64,000 nt of DNA from Nephrocerus scutellatus (taxonomy: Eukaryota > Arthropoda > Insecta > Diptera > Pipunculidae). Every line of letters begins with the position of its first letter. Position 1 is the stretch's first letter. The position numbers and the translations under genes are program-made. The notes under the pieces are model-generated. The model was not told where the DNA came from. It did not search any database and saw only the letters and a list, made by a program, of their open reading frames with translations. Below are positions 53,251 to 63,690 of this stretch, piece after piece. The DNA lies in contig OX352761.1 in assembly GCA_947095585.1 (NCBI GenBank), positions 109,169,890 to 109,233,889 of the forward strand, in the 5' to 3' direction.

Positions 53251-55310
53251 TTCATCAATTTGTTCATTTGATCAAATTATTTAAACTTTAGAATATTTGT
53301 ATTTAGATATATTTGACTTCATTCAAATAGTCTGAGGGATTCTGAAACGTTCGTCAGCAACCTTCAACAAGTATGGGTATTTTTCATCGCACCAAAATAA
53401 TTCCCATGCCAAAGGGTTAATCCAATAATTCAAAGCTAAGGAGCATAAAATTCGAGACTCATTTTCAAGTTTTAAACCAACATTCATTTGCATAATTGGT
53501 AACACAAAATGTCACTTAAACTCACATGGAAACACGTTGCAATGCTTCAAATCCGGCATAACTTTGCAACCTCCACCTCAGACCACACCATTTTCTTGTC
53601 AAATGTGTCTCCAATTACCGGGAGATTAATTATTTACAAAACATTTTTCCACCCCATTCGATTTGAAATATGATGTACCCCCCCGTAATGGTAACAGCAG
53701 AAACACCTGCTCAGTTTCCCTCTTGGCTGCGCGTCATGTTGTCAGAGCCAAAAGTTCATCCCTTGACAATAGTTTGAAGTAATTTTAACCCATGTAAAAT
53801 TAATGAAGTGTCATAATGGCTGTTGCTTTAACAAAAGAACTCTTATCTTTTTCCCAGGATAGGAAGGAACGAACTTATGTACTTTTACAGCTTACTTATT
53901 TACTACCTTTAATAAGTTCGTTCCTTTCTATTCTCATAAATTGTGAATGAATTTCCTGACAATGGAAGTGAAGAAGGGAGGATTTCCTGACAATAGCGCA
54001 GATGATCCAAACTGGAAACATGTGTCACAAGCAACTTTTTATGTAAAATATGTGTGTACATATCCGGAAAAATATATGAGAAAAACAGCATAAGTTTGCT
54101 AAGAAGAAAAAAGATTATATAATTTATTGCAATACCCATATACATACTATAAACACTAAGTTACATAAATATACAAGATAGCTCTGTTCACTTTAACTCA
54201 CGTCCAGCAAAATGTCAAACTTTCCTTTAGTGGACTTGTGTTCCACGTTCGCAAAATGCCAATGTCATCTGTTTAACCGCAAAAATTTATCGAAACGTTA
54301 CGATTGGCATTACGTGCAAAGTGTGTGTGTGTGTGTGGGTGTCTAGCGAAAAAATATTTCTTTTTATTTATTGTTAACCTTTTTCTCTTAATAACTTGGC
54401 GAACCGAAACCGCTTGCGATGCCGAAATCGATTAGAATCCTTCTCACTGTGCTCCTTAACGCATAGCTCAACCTAGCCCATTTTCGTCCTGTGTATTTTA
54501 TTAGCCATATTTTTGTTATTTTTCTTTTTCTTCTCTTCTACGGCTAGATTTTTTTTTCTTTTATTTTGGTCTCCTTTTGCAAACGATAAGGATAAGGATG
54601 TCAACATCGTCGTTTCCGATTATAGCGCACGTTCACAGCTTCGTCACAGTTGTCGTCGGTAAACGGTGACTGTGCCATAAAATAGAAATATAGTGAGCTT
54701 GTGCATGTGTGAGTAATAAAATAAAAACGCAAAACGGATATTTTACGTACAGAGCAAGCCAGGACATCAAAAAAGTGAAACACCAATTGTATATATGTAT
54801 CTATATGTACAAAGAATGCGTTGTGGCTGCGGAGGAGGTTGTAGAATAAAAAAATTAAATCATAACATCATCTTCGTTATCAACCGAATTGCATTGGAAA
54901 TGCGAATTGGGTTTTGTGGCATTGCGGGGAATTGTGGATACGGTCCCATTCACTATCATTCTCTGAGTATTATATTATCCCGCAAGGATTAAGTCAGTTG
55001 TTGGATATTGGTTTTCATGTAATAATCCGAGGAGTGTCGTTTTTTCCATTTCATTTTTCATTTATTTTCATTCAGTAAAAAGCGATTTCTGAAATAGACT
55101 TAAAAAACCACATTTTACTTTGCAAACGTTTAGGCTTAAAAAACCGATAACGATGCGATTTTTTCAGTTTTCTCAGAGCTAGTAACCACTATGAATGAAA
55201 AAATTACGCCATCGCAAGCCGAGCGCTAACTAATTATTTTAAAACAAGTCCCATCAAATTTTGACTGGTAGAAGCCGAGATATACGACACGACAAAACAA
55301 ATGTATAAAC
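53251..55310. other. No gene recognised; 2 kb
   Basis: No domain-bearing ORF. A GT run lies at 54320-54338. A near-perfect inverted repeat, AGGAAGGAACGAACTTAT at about 53860-53878 against AATAAGTTCGTTCCTTTC at 53910-53927, could form a hairpin with a 30-bp loop. Confidence 0.45.
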
Positions 55311-55317
55311 GTATAAC

Positions 55318-55402
55318 CGTACATCCGTACATCCGTACATCCGTAAATCCGTAAATCCATACACCCGTACATCCGTAAAAACGTACAAATGTACACACGT
55401 TC
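55318..55402. repeat. Short minisatellite (ATCCGTACA)n
   Basis: About nine imperfect 9-10-bp units (CCGTACATCCGTACATCC and variants CCGTAAATCC, CGTACAAATG). Non-coding; nothing similar elsewhere in the window. Confidence 0.85.
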
Positions 55403-55429
55403 GCTGAAAAATTTTCATGTCCTCTGAAT

Positions 55430-56945
55430 ATAAGGTTCGCCCTAAACCGGCGGGATAAACCTTCGATTTTCCAAGTAGCTTTTTAGAATGATCTGTAAGT
55501 TAGAGGGTAATATCATCCGAATTTTGTGTGCAACGTCTTCATGCCAGACTTTGTCGGAAAATGCAAGAGTAACTTCTAGGAATACGGCAGATCAATATTG
55601 TTTTTCTTCAAACGCATTCCTTATGCGAGAGACTAGTCTGTGAACTTGTTCAATTGTTCCATGTTTTTTTCTAAATCCAAATTGATGTTCGGGTATAATA
55701 TTGGTACTCTTTATAATATGTAGTCTGGATTCTTGATAGTAGCAACTTTTCGAAAAACTTCGATAGAATTGATAATAAACTAATCGACCTATATGAGGAG
55801 ACTAGAGTTCTGCCCTTACCAAGTTTCGGTACCATTACGTTACGACCCGTTCTTCTACCATCCTGAGATAACGGATTCCATTACATTGCGTAGTTTGCTA
55901 TGGAACTGTCGCCTTTTCGGATTGTATGACCAATCCACTGCCGCTTCCGTCGTGGGATGGTTGTGCCTATTGGTTCCTGACCCGTTCTCTGGTAAAGATG
56001 AGATACGGTTAGGCTAGAAAACCCTTAAGATGTTCCGTAGGCACCTATTTACGAACGTTTGCAATCTTTTTGTGATAGTAGCGGTCACCTTCCAAGTGCT
56101 GCACCCATACAACAGCACAGATTCAATATTTAAACGGAACCGTCGCAGTTTGGTGTTTAAGCTGATGGCATTGCTTCGCCATATCACGGACATCATTCCA
56201 AACACTGATTTTGTTTTGCAATTTGAGGCAACTCCTTAATAATTTTACCTGAAATTTTGTCGTTTCCTGGTGATTTGTTTGGGTATAACATTTACTTTCT
56301 ACGACAGAGCACAAGTCCATCATCATAAAACGAATCGGTTTCAAAGCGGTGGCATTAGGACTCTGACTAAATTGATGGCCCACTAAAAGCTGGTTTGGCA
56401 TAAACACATTTAGTAGAAGCTTTGCGAATGCATTCCCTTTCTCAGCTCATTTCTAGACCAGTCACCGTTTCTCAAGCGAATTTGTGCTTCAGCGTTAGTT
56501 GGTCGTTTTCCACAGCGAGTAGTCTGAACTCATACATAGGCTTTGAAAGACTTATTATTATTGAGCTTGAGAAGTCTTTGCAACTTCTTTGTGCATTCTG
56601 AAAGTTTTTCTTTAAGAATTGGTGATCTCTCTGACTCTACCATTCTCTTCTTAGTTTCCTTTTTGACCTCAAGAGAGCCTCAATTTCTCTATGCGTCACT
56701 CGTGATTGACTACCTTTTTTAAGATTATTTGTCATTGGAGTTGAGAATTTAGCAGCCTGAATCAACAGTTGTGCAAAAGTTTCCAATGCACGATCTATAT
56801 CTCTGCTATTTCTTAACTGTATATTAATATTAGTGTGAGAGCTTATGTACTTTCGAAAGGATAGCCAGTTGGTATGTCTGCAAGTATTTCTTTTATAGGA
56901 TTCGGAATGACTTGAATCAGTCAGTATAATGATTATACAGGGGGA
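55430..56945 (-). mobile_element. Jockey-like LINE, linker to RT, split by another LINE
   Basis: On the minus strand: endonuclease-RT linker 56945-56600 (NTCRHTNWLSFRKYISS, SRDIDRALETFAQLLIQAAK then STP), KGNAFAKLLLNVFMPNQ (56430-56385), a NKSPGNDKISGKIIKELP stretch (56275-56215), interruption by a family II fragment, then ISLLSILSKFFEKLLLSRI (55800-55740), the QFGFR- and FLEV-type blocks (damaged) to about 55430. The order is the usual Jockey ORF2 order, so the nested piece inserted after this element. Confidence 0.75.
55835..56212 (-). mobile_element. RTE-like LINE (family II) 3' fragment nested in the Jockey-like LINE
   Basis: Minus strand: FGMMSVIWRSNAISLNTKL, FRLNIESVLLYGCSTWKV, LQTFVNRCLRNILRVF and, after a frameshift, RRKRQWIGHT-like and AMxWNPLS stretches to 55835. 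It matches 57400-57010 of the larger family II copy nearby. 5'-truncated. Confidence 0.8.
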
Positions 56946-58520
56946 GTTCTGTTGTTCTGTTTTCTGCAATGCGTTCTGCCTCCAATTAATTTCCAAGGAC
57001 CCTGCTTCCTCCTCGACTATCCTGCGCCACGTTTTCCTAGGGCGTCTAGCTGTTCTACCTGCCTGGGTGAGCGGGTTCCACTGCATGGCATATTTCGCAA
57101 TGGAGTTGTCGTCGCGCCGTAGTGTGTGTCCAATCCACTGCCACTTTCTCCATCGCACAATAACGTCTCTAGGTTCTTGGCCCGTTCTCCGATGAAGTTC
57201 ATCGTTGGATATACGATTGGGCCAGAAGATCCTCAAGATGATGCATAGGCATTTGTTTACGAAAAATTGCAGCTTGCGCGTGGTAGTGGTATCCACCTTC
57301 AAAGTACTGCACCCATAAAACCGTACTGATTCGACGTTGGAGCGGAACAGTCGAAGCTTAGTTCTTAAGCTGAAAACATTGCTTCTACAGACTTTCGATA
57401 GCATTCCGAACGCAGCCCTTGCTTTCCCGATTTTGCTGCACACATTCAGACCGCGATCAGGCGAGACCACACTTCCTAGGTACAGAAAGTTTTCAACTTT
57501 TTTTACCTGTCCAGCAATGTTAAGTTGAGAGCGGGCGTTAGAAGTGTTTAGGGCTTTTGTTTTGGCAGTGTTTATCTTGAGCCCCACTTTGCTTGCTTTG
57601 GTTTCTAGATTTTGGGCCATTATATGAAGGTCCATTATCCGATGTGAAAGCAGGCAATCATCGTCAGCCAAGTCTAGGTGTTCAAGGTAAGTTGTCATAG
57701 TCCATTTAATTCCAATGTTTCCTACCGTCAGTGCTGCTCGGAGTACATCGCTGATGACCACCAGGAATAACAGCGGTGATAGTATGCACCCCTGACGTAC
57801 TCCACTTTGGACTTCAAATTCTGTAACATTTACTTCCTTCGTATGTAGCTTTGATGATAGCTATAAGTTTTTCTGAGATACCCCTCTTGCGCAGGGCCAT
57901 CCAGATAGCATCTCGATTTAAGCTGTCAAAAACCGTCTCGAACTCGATGAACAGTAGATGTAGTGGAGATCTGTACTCAACGCATCGTTCTATTATGATC
58001 CGCCAGGTGTTTATGTGATCGATACAAGAGGATCCAGAGCGAAAGCCTGCCTGTTCGACGTCGAGAGTTGAATCTAAATGCTCCTTTACGCGTCCTGATA
58101 TGAGTCAGAAGGTCACCATCTAAACTCTTCACTGGATGTTGTTTGGAGTTCCGACCATCATTGAGCTCCTTGGTGATGTTATAGACAGTTCTACTGTCAC
58201 CCCTTCTTGCTGCTTCCTCGTCCATTGAGGCAAGTGAGTCGATGTACTGTCGTTTGGCCCGTCTTACATTACGCTGCACTTCCTTCTTTTTGACGCGATT
58301 TTGGGCTTCTAGCTCTGTACTTTCTATTGTTGAGGGCGCTGCAATTTGAGCCTTGATTGCTTTCGGCTTATCGATTCGTCTCCAGGTGTCTGCCGATAAT
58401 CATGTGCGGTGTTTATTCATTTTACCGACGTAGGTGCGTACCCTTTTTCGCAGATTTTTAGTGGTCGTCCACGTTCTCCTGCGGTATGCTGTTGATTATT
58501 TCTGCATCTTAGGCAAGATG
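56935..58520 (-). mobile_element. RTE-like LINE (family II), longest copy
   Basis: Minus strand: linker 58279-58100 (QRNVRRAKRQYIDSLASMDE, EAARRGDSRTVYNITKEL), the stretch around 57990 with a HINTWRII-type block, FIEFETVFDSLNRDAIWMAL (catalytic-Asp block with Asp mutated, 57950-57890), a GVRQGCILSPLLFLVV region (57790-57740), LDLADDDCLLSHRIMDLHIM (YADD reduced to LADD, 57680-57620), GLKINTAKTKALNTSNARSQ, FLYLGSVVSPDRG, YGCSTLKV, WRKWQWIGHTLRRDDNSIAK and the C-terminal WRRIVEEEAGSLEINWRQNA. The ORF is open from 57761 across the C-terminus. It ends near 56935 and reads without a stop into the next LINE. Confidence 0.9.
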
Positions 58521-58564
58521 GTCCCTGTATTGTTGACGCACTTTGTGTTCCCTAATTGTTGAGC

Positions 58565-58645
58565 AGCTATGGTCCGATTTTATTTAAACTTTGTACACAT
58601 CTGTATCTCCGACATCACTTTTTGTAAAAATTTATAAGGTCGTGA
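58565..58645 (+). repeat. Rep-A dispersed repeat, copy 7 (one monomer)
   Basis: 'GGTCCGATTTTATTTAAACT', 'GTACACATCTGTATCTCCGA' and 'CACTTTTTGTAAAAATTTAT', one monomer without its GC core, directly before the minisatellite. Confidence 0.7.
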
Positions 58646-58649
58646 TTAG

Positions 58650-59240
58650 GCTCTGATGAGCGTTTTAAGAAGACCTCGTGGTCTTGAGGCGTTATTGAGA
58701 CGTTCTTGAGTGGTGTCTGATAGAGGTCTTTAGGAAGTTAAAAGGCGGTGTTGCGTGGGGTCTTGAGGGCGTCTTAAGAGGGTCTTTACGGAGTCTTGAT
58801 AGGGGTCTTAGGGTGTGTTGGGTGGTGGTCTTGAGGTAGTCTTGGGATAGTCTTGAGGGGAGTTTGAGTGGTGTCTTGAGGCGGTCTCAGGGTTTTTTTT
58901 GATGATGTCTTGTTGCTTTGCTATTTAAATTAGTCTTAAGGCGGTTTTGAGTAATCTTGAGGAGTGTTTTGAGAGGGTCTTGGGATAGTCTTGAGGGGAG
59001 TTTGAGTGATGTCTTCAGGCATTCTCAGGGGTTTTTTGATGATGTCTCATTGCTATGCTATTTAAATTAGTCTTAAGGCGGTTTTGAGTAATATTGAGGG
59101 GGGTTTTGAGAGGGTCTACAGTAAACTGGTAGTGTTGGTTTTGAGATGATCTTAAGGGGAGTTTGAGAGGGGGGCTTGAGGTAGTTTAGAGAGGGTCTTG
59201 ACTGGGATCTTGAGGGTCGTCTTGATGTGATCTTGAGGGG
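58650..59240. repeat. GGTCTTGAGG-type minisatellite, locus 2
   Basis: Short units of the form GGGTCTTGAGG / GGTCTTAAGAG, related to the arrays at 8905 and 62880. A ~137-bp higher-order duplication is visible: the block from GGGATAGTCTTGAGGGGAG to the unique insert GCTATTTAAATTAGTCTTAAG occurs at about 58845 and again at about 58982. Confidence 0.85.
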
Positions 59241-60650
59241 TATTGAGGCTTCTTCACTCGCGACATCACTTCACTTAAAATAAAACAACCAAAATTAAAA
59301 ATCGAACTTTCAATTATAGCATTTTTGGGAGAGGAGAATCGTTCTCTAAGGAAATCCAAGTTTTTTAAAGAAAACATAAAACAACATTTAAGTCCGCATA
59401 TGTGAACTCCAGCATCGAAGTGGATAGCTTTCAAGTGTATTCCAATCGCACCAATTGCAGCGCATTCGGCATGTATTACATAGCAGTTCTTTAGTAAAGC
59501 AGGGAAATGGCAATCAATCGAATGGAATTACATCCCCCCCCGCCGAGCAGAACAGATTTCTTGCTTTGAAATATATAATGTAATAGTTTTGCTGCAAAGG
59601 TTTCATCCTTACCGTTGCCATTTCCTTTTATCGTTCTTAAGCTTTTATTTGTGCACCTTTTGAAAACCACAATTTAAAGGATCTTATATTAACCACCACT
59701 CAGCAAATAATCGTGAAATGAGGAAAATATTCCCTACAAGTTGTTAGACGAAAGCTTACCTTTAGTGTGCATCGCTTGCATACTACTCAAACACAATTCA
59801 TTCGTTTAGCAGATGCACTGCACATATGCACGTTTACCCTATCTTCACACCTTCTCAATAGGACATCTCTTTTTAATTCCTTCCGTTGAGGAATTCGTTT
59901 TCTTTTTATTCCCTCTTTCACTATAAGCTGTCATACACCACCCTCCAGCCTCATTCTTGACACTATACCACTCAAGGTAGCTTATATTAGGTGTATAGTG
60001 TGCTTTTCCTGAATTCGCTGCAAGTATATCCTTAACACATTTTTGCCGTTCGTTCGTACATTCGTTTCTCTCGTCATCTTATCGAGAAGACGGGGAATCT
60101 CGCTGAGTTAAACAGCAAACATCGCTTGCATATGTGCCTCATAAGGACATTTCTCAACTGATGCCGCCGCAAGCAAGGAAATATATAAATTTCCAGTTGA
60201 AAAGGCATTTCCTTCATTTCGCAGTCGCACAGGCAAACTATTAAGCAATCAACCTACATATCCAACCACCTAGTCGCGTCTTATACCACTCCATCGTGCG
60301 TCAAATTTCTGTTGCTTTGCAAGACGACGACGTATCGTAAGGTGTCTGCAAGTTCCAAATGCATACAGGCAAATGTACATATCCAATCTTGTATACTGGG
60401 TTTTTTTAAAAGATGCTTACAGGACGATTGAAAAAAAAAATCACCGTAATCCTTTCTCGATGCACAAAGTAGGTCGGCAGCGGATACGATTTCTTCTTTT
60501 GAGTATTTGTTTATTCAAGATTTTCAGTAAAGATAAATGGAACGCCTTAAATATTTATGTTTAAAGTAGGATTTTTTCTAAATGATATTTTCGAAAAAAA
60601 AAAATCCAATTAATTCTGAGAGATTTACGTTTCAATTATTTCTTAATTTT
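59241..60650. other. No gene recognised; 1.4 kb
   Basis: AT-rich, no repeats shared with other parts of the window, no domain-bearing ORFs. Possibly single-copy intronic sequence. Confidence 0.5.
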
Positions 60651-60651
60651 T

Positions 60652-61262
60652 AAATTCTTTATATTTACTTCACTTGCCCGTGTGTTTGTGGGTTTGTGGA
60701 TTTGTGGGTTTGTGGATTTGTGTGTCATGGAATCTTGCGATAAATTTTTGACCCACTTCCCAAAGTCCTATTTTCCTGAAATTTTGCACACATGCATATC
60801 TCCGATGACAACACTTTCTATTTGAGGACCCTCGGGCCACGGGGTCGGTGGGCTCCCCTACAAATATTTTACAAAATTTTACTCGATTTTCTTCAAATTT
60901 TATACACTTGTGTATCTCTGATATACAACACTTTTTGTAAAAATTTTGGAGACCCCGGGCCCGGGTTCGTGGGGCCCCATAACTTTTTTATAAAAAATTA
61001 TCCCGATTTTCTTCAAATTTAATATACGTATGTATCTCCGGCCCCAGGGTCATTGGGCCCCAAATTTTTTTTTAAAAAACTTAACCCGATTTTTTTTAAA
61101 TTTTATATACGTGTGTATCTCCGATGGACAAAATTTTTTGTAAAGTTTTTGGAGTGAGGCCCTGATGCCCGAGGGGTGCCCATATAATTTTTTTAAAAAT
61201 TAGCTCGATTTTCTTTATTTAGAGAATTTACATGAAAATTTTTAATTTTTATGGGTTGTTTT
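60652..61262 (+). repeat. Rep-A dispersed repeat, copy 8 (longest)
   Basis: Head AAATTCTTTATATTTACTTC and GTGTGTTTGTGGGTTTGTGG, then five monomers starting near 60771, 60885, 61004, 61088 and 61205 (spacing about 114, 119, 84, 117). GC cores such as CCCTCGGGCCACGGGGTCGG and CCCGGGCCCGGGTTCG alternate with AT-rich arms. It ends TTTTTATGGGTTGTTTTTTTC, the same tail as copy 1. It defines the family's full structure. Confidence 0.85.
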
Positions 61263-61587
61263 TTTCTTCTTTTAATTCTCTCTAGTTGTGAGTTTTGATA
61301 GTTCCTTGGACTTAATTTAAATTTTCTCCAAGACTTTTTTGGAATTTGGTCTGCCATGGTAACGAATTGAGTGGCATTAAATAATGAACTACACAACTCT
61401 CACTTCTTCTATAGTAAGGCCAATCTACTGCCACTTTCGTCGTTGTAAGTTGGTTAGTGAAAAGCAAATGACATATTCCCAAGTGCTTCGGGTTGACTGT
61501 CCCAACAATTGGGAATATTTTTAGAGCGTAGAATGATGGATTATTTGATGTGACCTACAAAGAGGCTATTCTCATAGATTATCTATA

Positions 61588-61862
61588 CTGGGTGTATCCG
61601 TATGGTGTATGGGGGGGGGCGTTATTTTCAACCCCTGCGGGGTGTACGTAGCGTTTAAATGCGAAGAGACGTACTTTTGACCTTACATCACTTGACACAC
61701 TGTAACTATTGAACGCTTCTAGCTACAAGGTCACTGTTGGTCATTTTTGAAAGAAAATTAAATTTTTAAGATCCAAAAAATCCCTCCCATACGATTTTTT
61801 TTCACAAAATTAACCAAGGAATTATTCCTTTAAGTATTTGTCACCTTAACGTATACACCCTG
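61588..61862. mobile_element. MITE (275 bp) with TA target duplication
   Basis: Imperfect terminal inverted repeats: CTGGGTGTATCCGTAT on the left and, in reverse complement, CAGGGTGTATACGTTA on the right. Both sides are flanked by TA (61586-61587 and 61863-61864). The interior is non-coding. TA duplication and GGGTGTAT-type ends suggest a Tc1/mariner-mobilised MITE. It sits six bases inside the Helitron 5' end. Confidence 0.75.
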
Positions 61863-62589
61863 TATATATAAAAACGAAATGCTGTTCATTGGTAACCGCA
61901 TAACTTGAGAACGACTGGACCGATTTTTATTTGAAATGTTCGTCATATTCCGAATAAGGTTATTAAATTAGGAAAGTTGCCCGAAAATTGGAAAATTCGG
62001 AAAAAACTGAAAGTGCGTCTTTCATAGAATTTGTGTATGAACTCGCGATCATAACTCACGACTCGAACGATGGATTTGCTTAATTCTTTTTTTCTTTTGT
62101 TCGTTATCGTCCTGGGAAAGAAAGATAATGGAACGAAAAAAGGTGGAAAAATTTGGACAAACAGCAAAATTCACATTTTTTTTATGCACATAACTGACGA
62201 TAAGAACGACATATTTGGTTGATTCTTTTTTTGTTTTGTTCGTTACGCTCCCGGAGATATTAATAGCAAAAGAAAGCTCGGTAAGTAACAAAAGAGAGTA
62301 GAAACCCATAAATTTGATATTTTTTGAGGAATAACTCAATTGAATGTTTTCGATAAAATGAAATAAAATCGGCTGGAAAAATGCATTCCAGTCTAAAATA
62401 AAATAAAATGAAATTTGTTTTTACTTTTGTGTTGATTTTTGATCTGGACAACAAGAGACGTTTTTCATTTCTATTCCAATGGAAATATTATGGACTATTG
62501 GGCGCTATGTGCGCAAATGTCATTTGACAGCTAATCCACGGTGCACGGTCTTTCTTTTGCGATCTGTAAACGCATCCCAATGATTCAGA

Positions 62590-62803
62590 CGGACATACGT
62601 ACCATTAGGCTTTAAGCACTTGGAGTTTCGGTTGCGGTTTGCATTCGCAATTACAATAAACAAATCACAACGGCAATCTTTGAGTGTTTGCGGCATTAAC
62701 CTTGAAAATCCGTGCTTCTCGCATGGTCAATTGTATGTCGCCTGTTCCAGTGCCGGAAAACCATCAGCTTTGTTTGTTTACGCGCCAGACAACAAAACAA
62801 AAT
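62590..62803 (+). pseudogene. Helitron Pif1-type helicase, C-terminal fragment
   Basis: From about 62614 the frame reads LEFRLRFAFAITINKSQRQS then LSVCGINLENPCFSHGQLYV, ACSSAGKPSALFVYAPDNKT and a stop at 62803-62805. The INK-SQ-QS block is the conserved final helicase motif (TINKSQGQT type; Gly to Arg here) and the HGQLYVA block is the RecD/Pif1 motif VI region. The preceding 'YVPLG' region is frame-broken. Nothing upstream codes for the rest of the helicase or a Rep nuclease. Confidence 0.88.
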
Positions 62804-62879
62804 AAAAAATAGTGCGCGTACCTTTTAAGCGCGGTTGAAGTGAAACATATTGATGTTGTGGGCAAAAATGCCGCCAAAA

Positions 62880-63690
62880 GACCCTTAAAAGTCCTCTGAA
62901 AAGATACCCAAAAGAACCAAAAACTCCGAAAAGAATCATACGAAGACCTCCAAAAGACCCTCAAAAGAACCACAAAAGACCCAAAAAAAAACACAAAACC
63001 CCGCAAAAAAAAAACTCCAAAAAGACTCCAAAAAGACCCCTAAAAGGCCACCAAAAGACCTTTAAAAGATTCATAAAAGACCCTCAAATGGCTCCAAAAA
63101 ACTTTCAAAAGACATTCCAAAAGACCCCCAAAAGACATCAAAAAGACGATCAAAAGACCCTCAAAGACCCGCAAAGGACCCTCAAAATACAACCAAAATA
63201 CCCCTAAAAGACCACAAAAAGACTCCAAAAAGTCTGCAAAAAGATTTTCAAAAGACCCCCAAAAGGCCACCAAAAGACCATCAAAAAGTACTCAAAAGAC
63301 TTCCCAATAGACCCCCAAAAGACCTCAAAAAGACGATCAAAAGACCCTCAAAGACCCGCGAAGGACCCTCCAAATACTCCCAAAAGACCCCTAAAAGACC
63401 CCAAAAAGACTCCAAAAAGACTGCAAAAAAATTTCCAAAAGACCCCCAAAAGGCCACCAAAAGACAATCAAAAAGTATCATAAAAGACTCCCCAAAAATT
63501 ACTAAACACCTCCAAAAGATCCTCAAAAGACCATCAAAGGGCCCACAAAAACCTTCAAAAGTTACTCAAAAGACTTGCCAATAGACCCCTAAAAGACCTC
63601 AAAAAGACCATCAAAAGACCTTCAAAAAACCCTCAAAAGACTCACAAAGGACCCTCAAAAGACTCCCCAAAAGACCCCAAAAACATCTGT
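62880..63690. repeat. CAAAAGACCC-type minisatellite, locus 3 (inside Helitron)
   Basis: About 800 bp of units like CAAAAGACCCC / TCAAAAGACCA (10-12 bp), the reverse complement of the array at 8905-9610. A longer block (CCAATAGACCCCCAAAAGAC, GATCAAAAGACCCTCAAAG) recurs near 63125, 63305 and 63580, so there is higher-order structure. The minus-strand ORFs of 77-81 codons here are repeat products. Confidence 0.9.

Noticed and set aside
62764..63526. Minus-strand ORFs with Phe/Leu/Gly repeats resembling membrane proteins
   Set aside because: They are translations of the CAAAAGACCC minisatellite; the same happens at 8903-9085.
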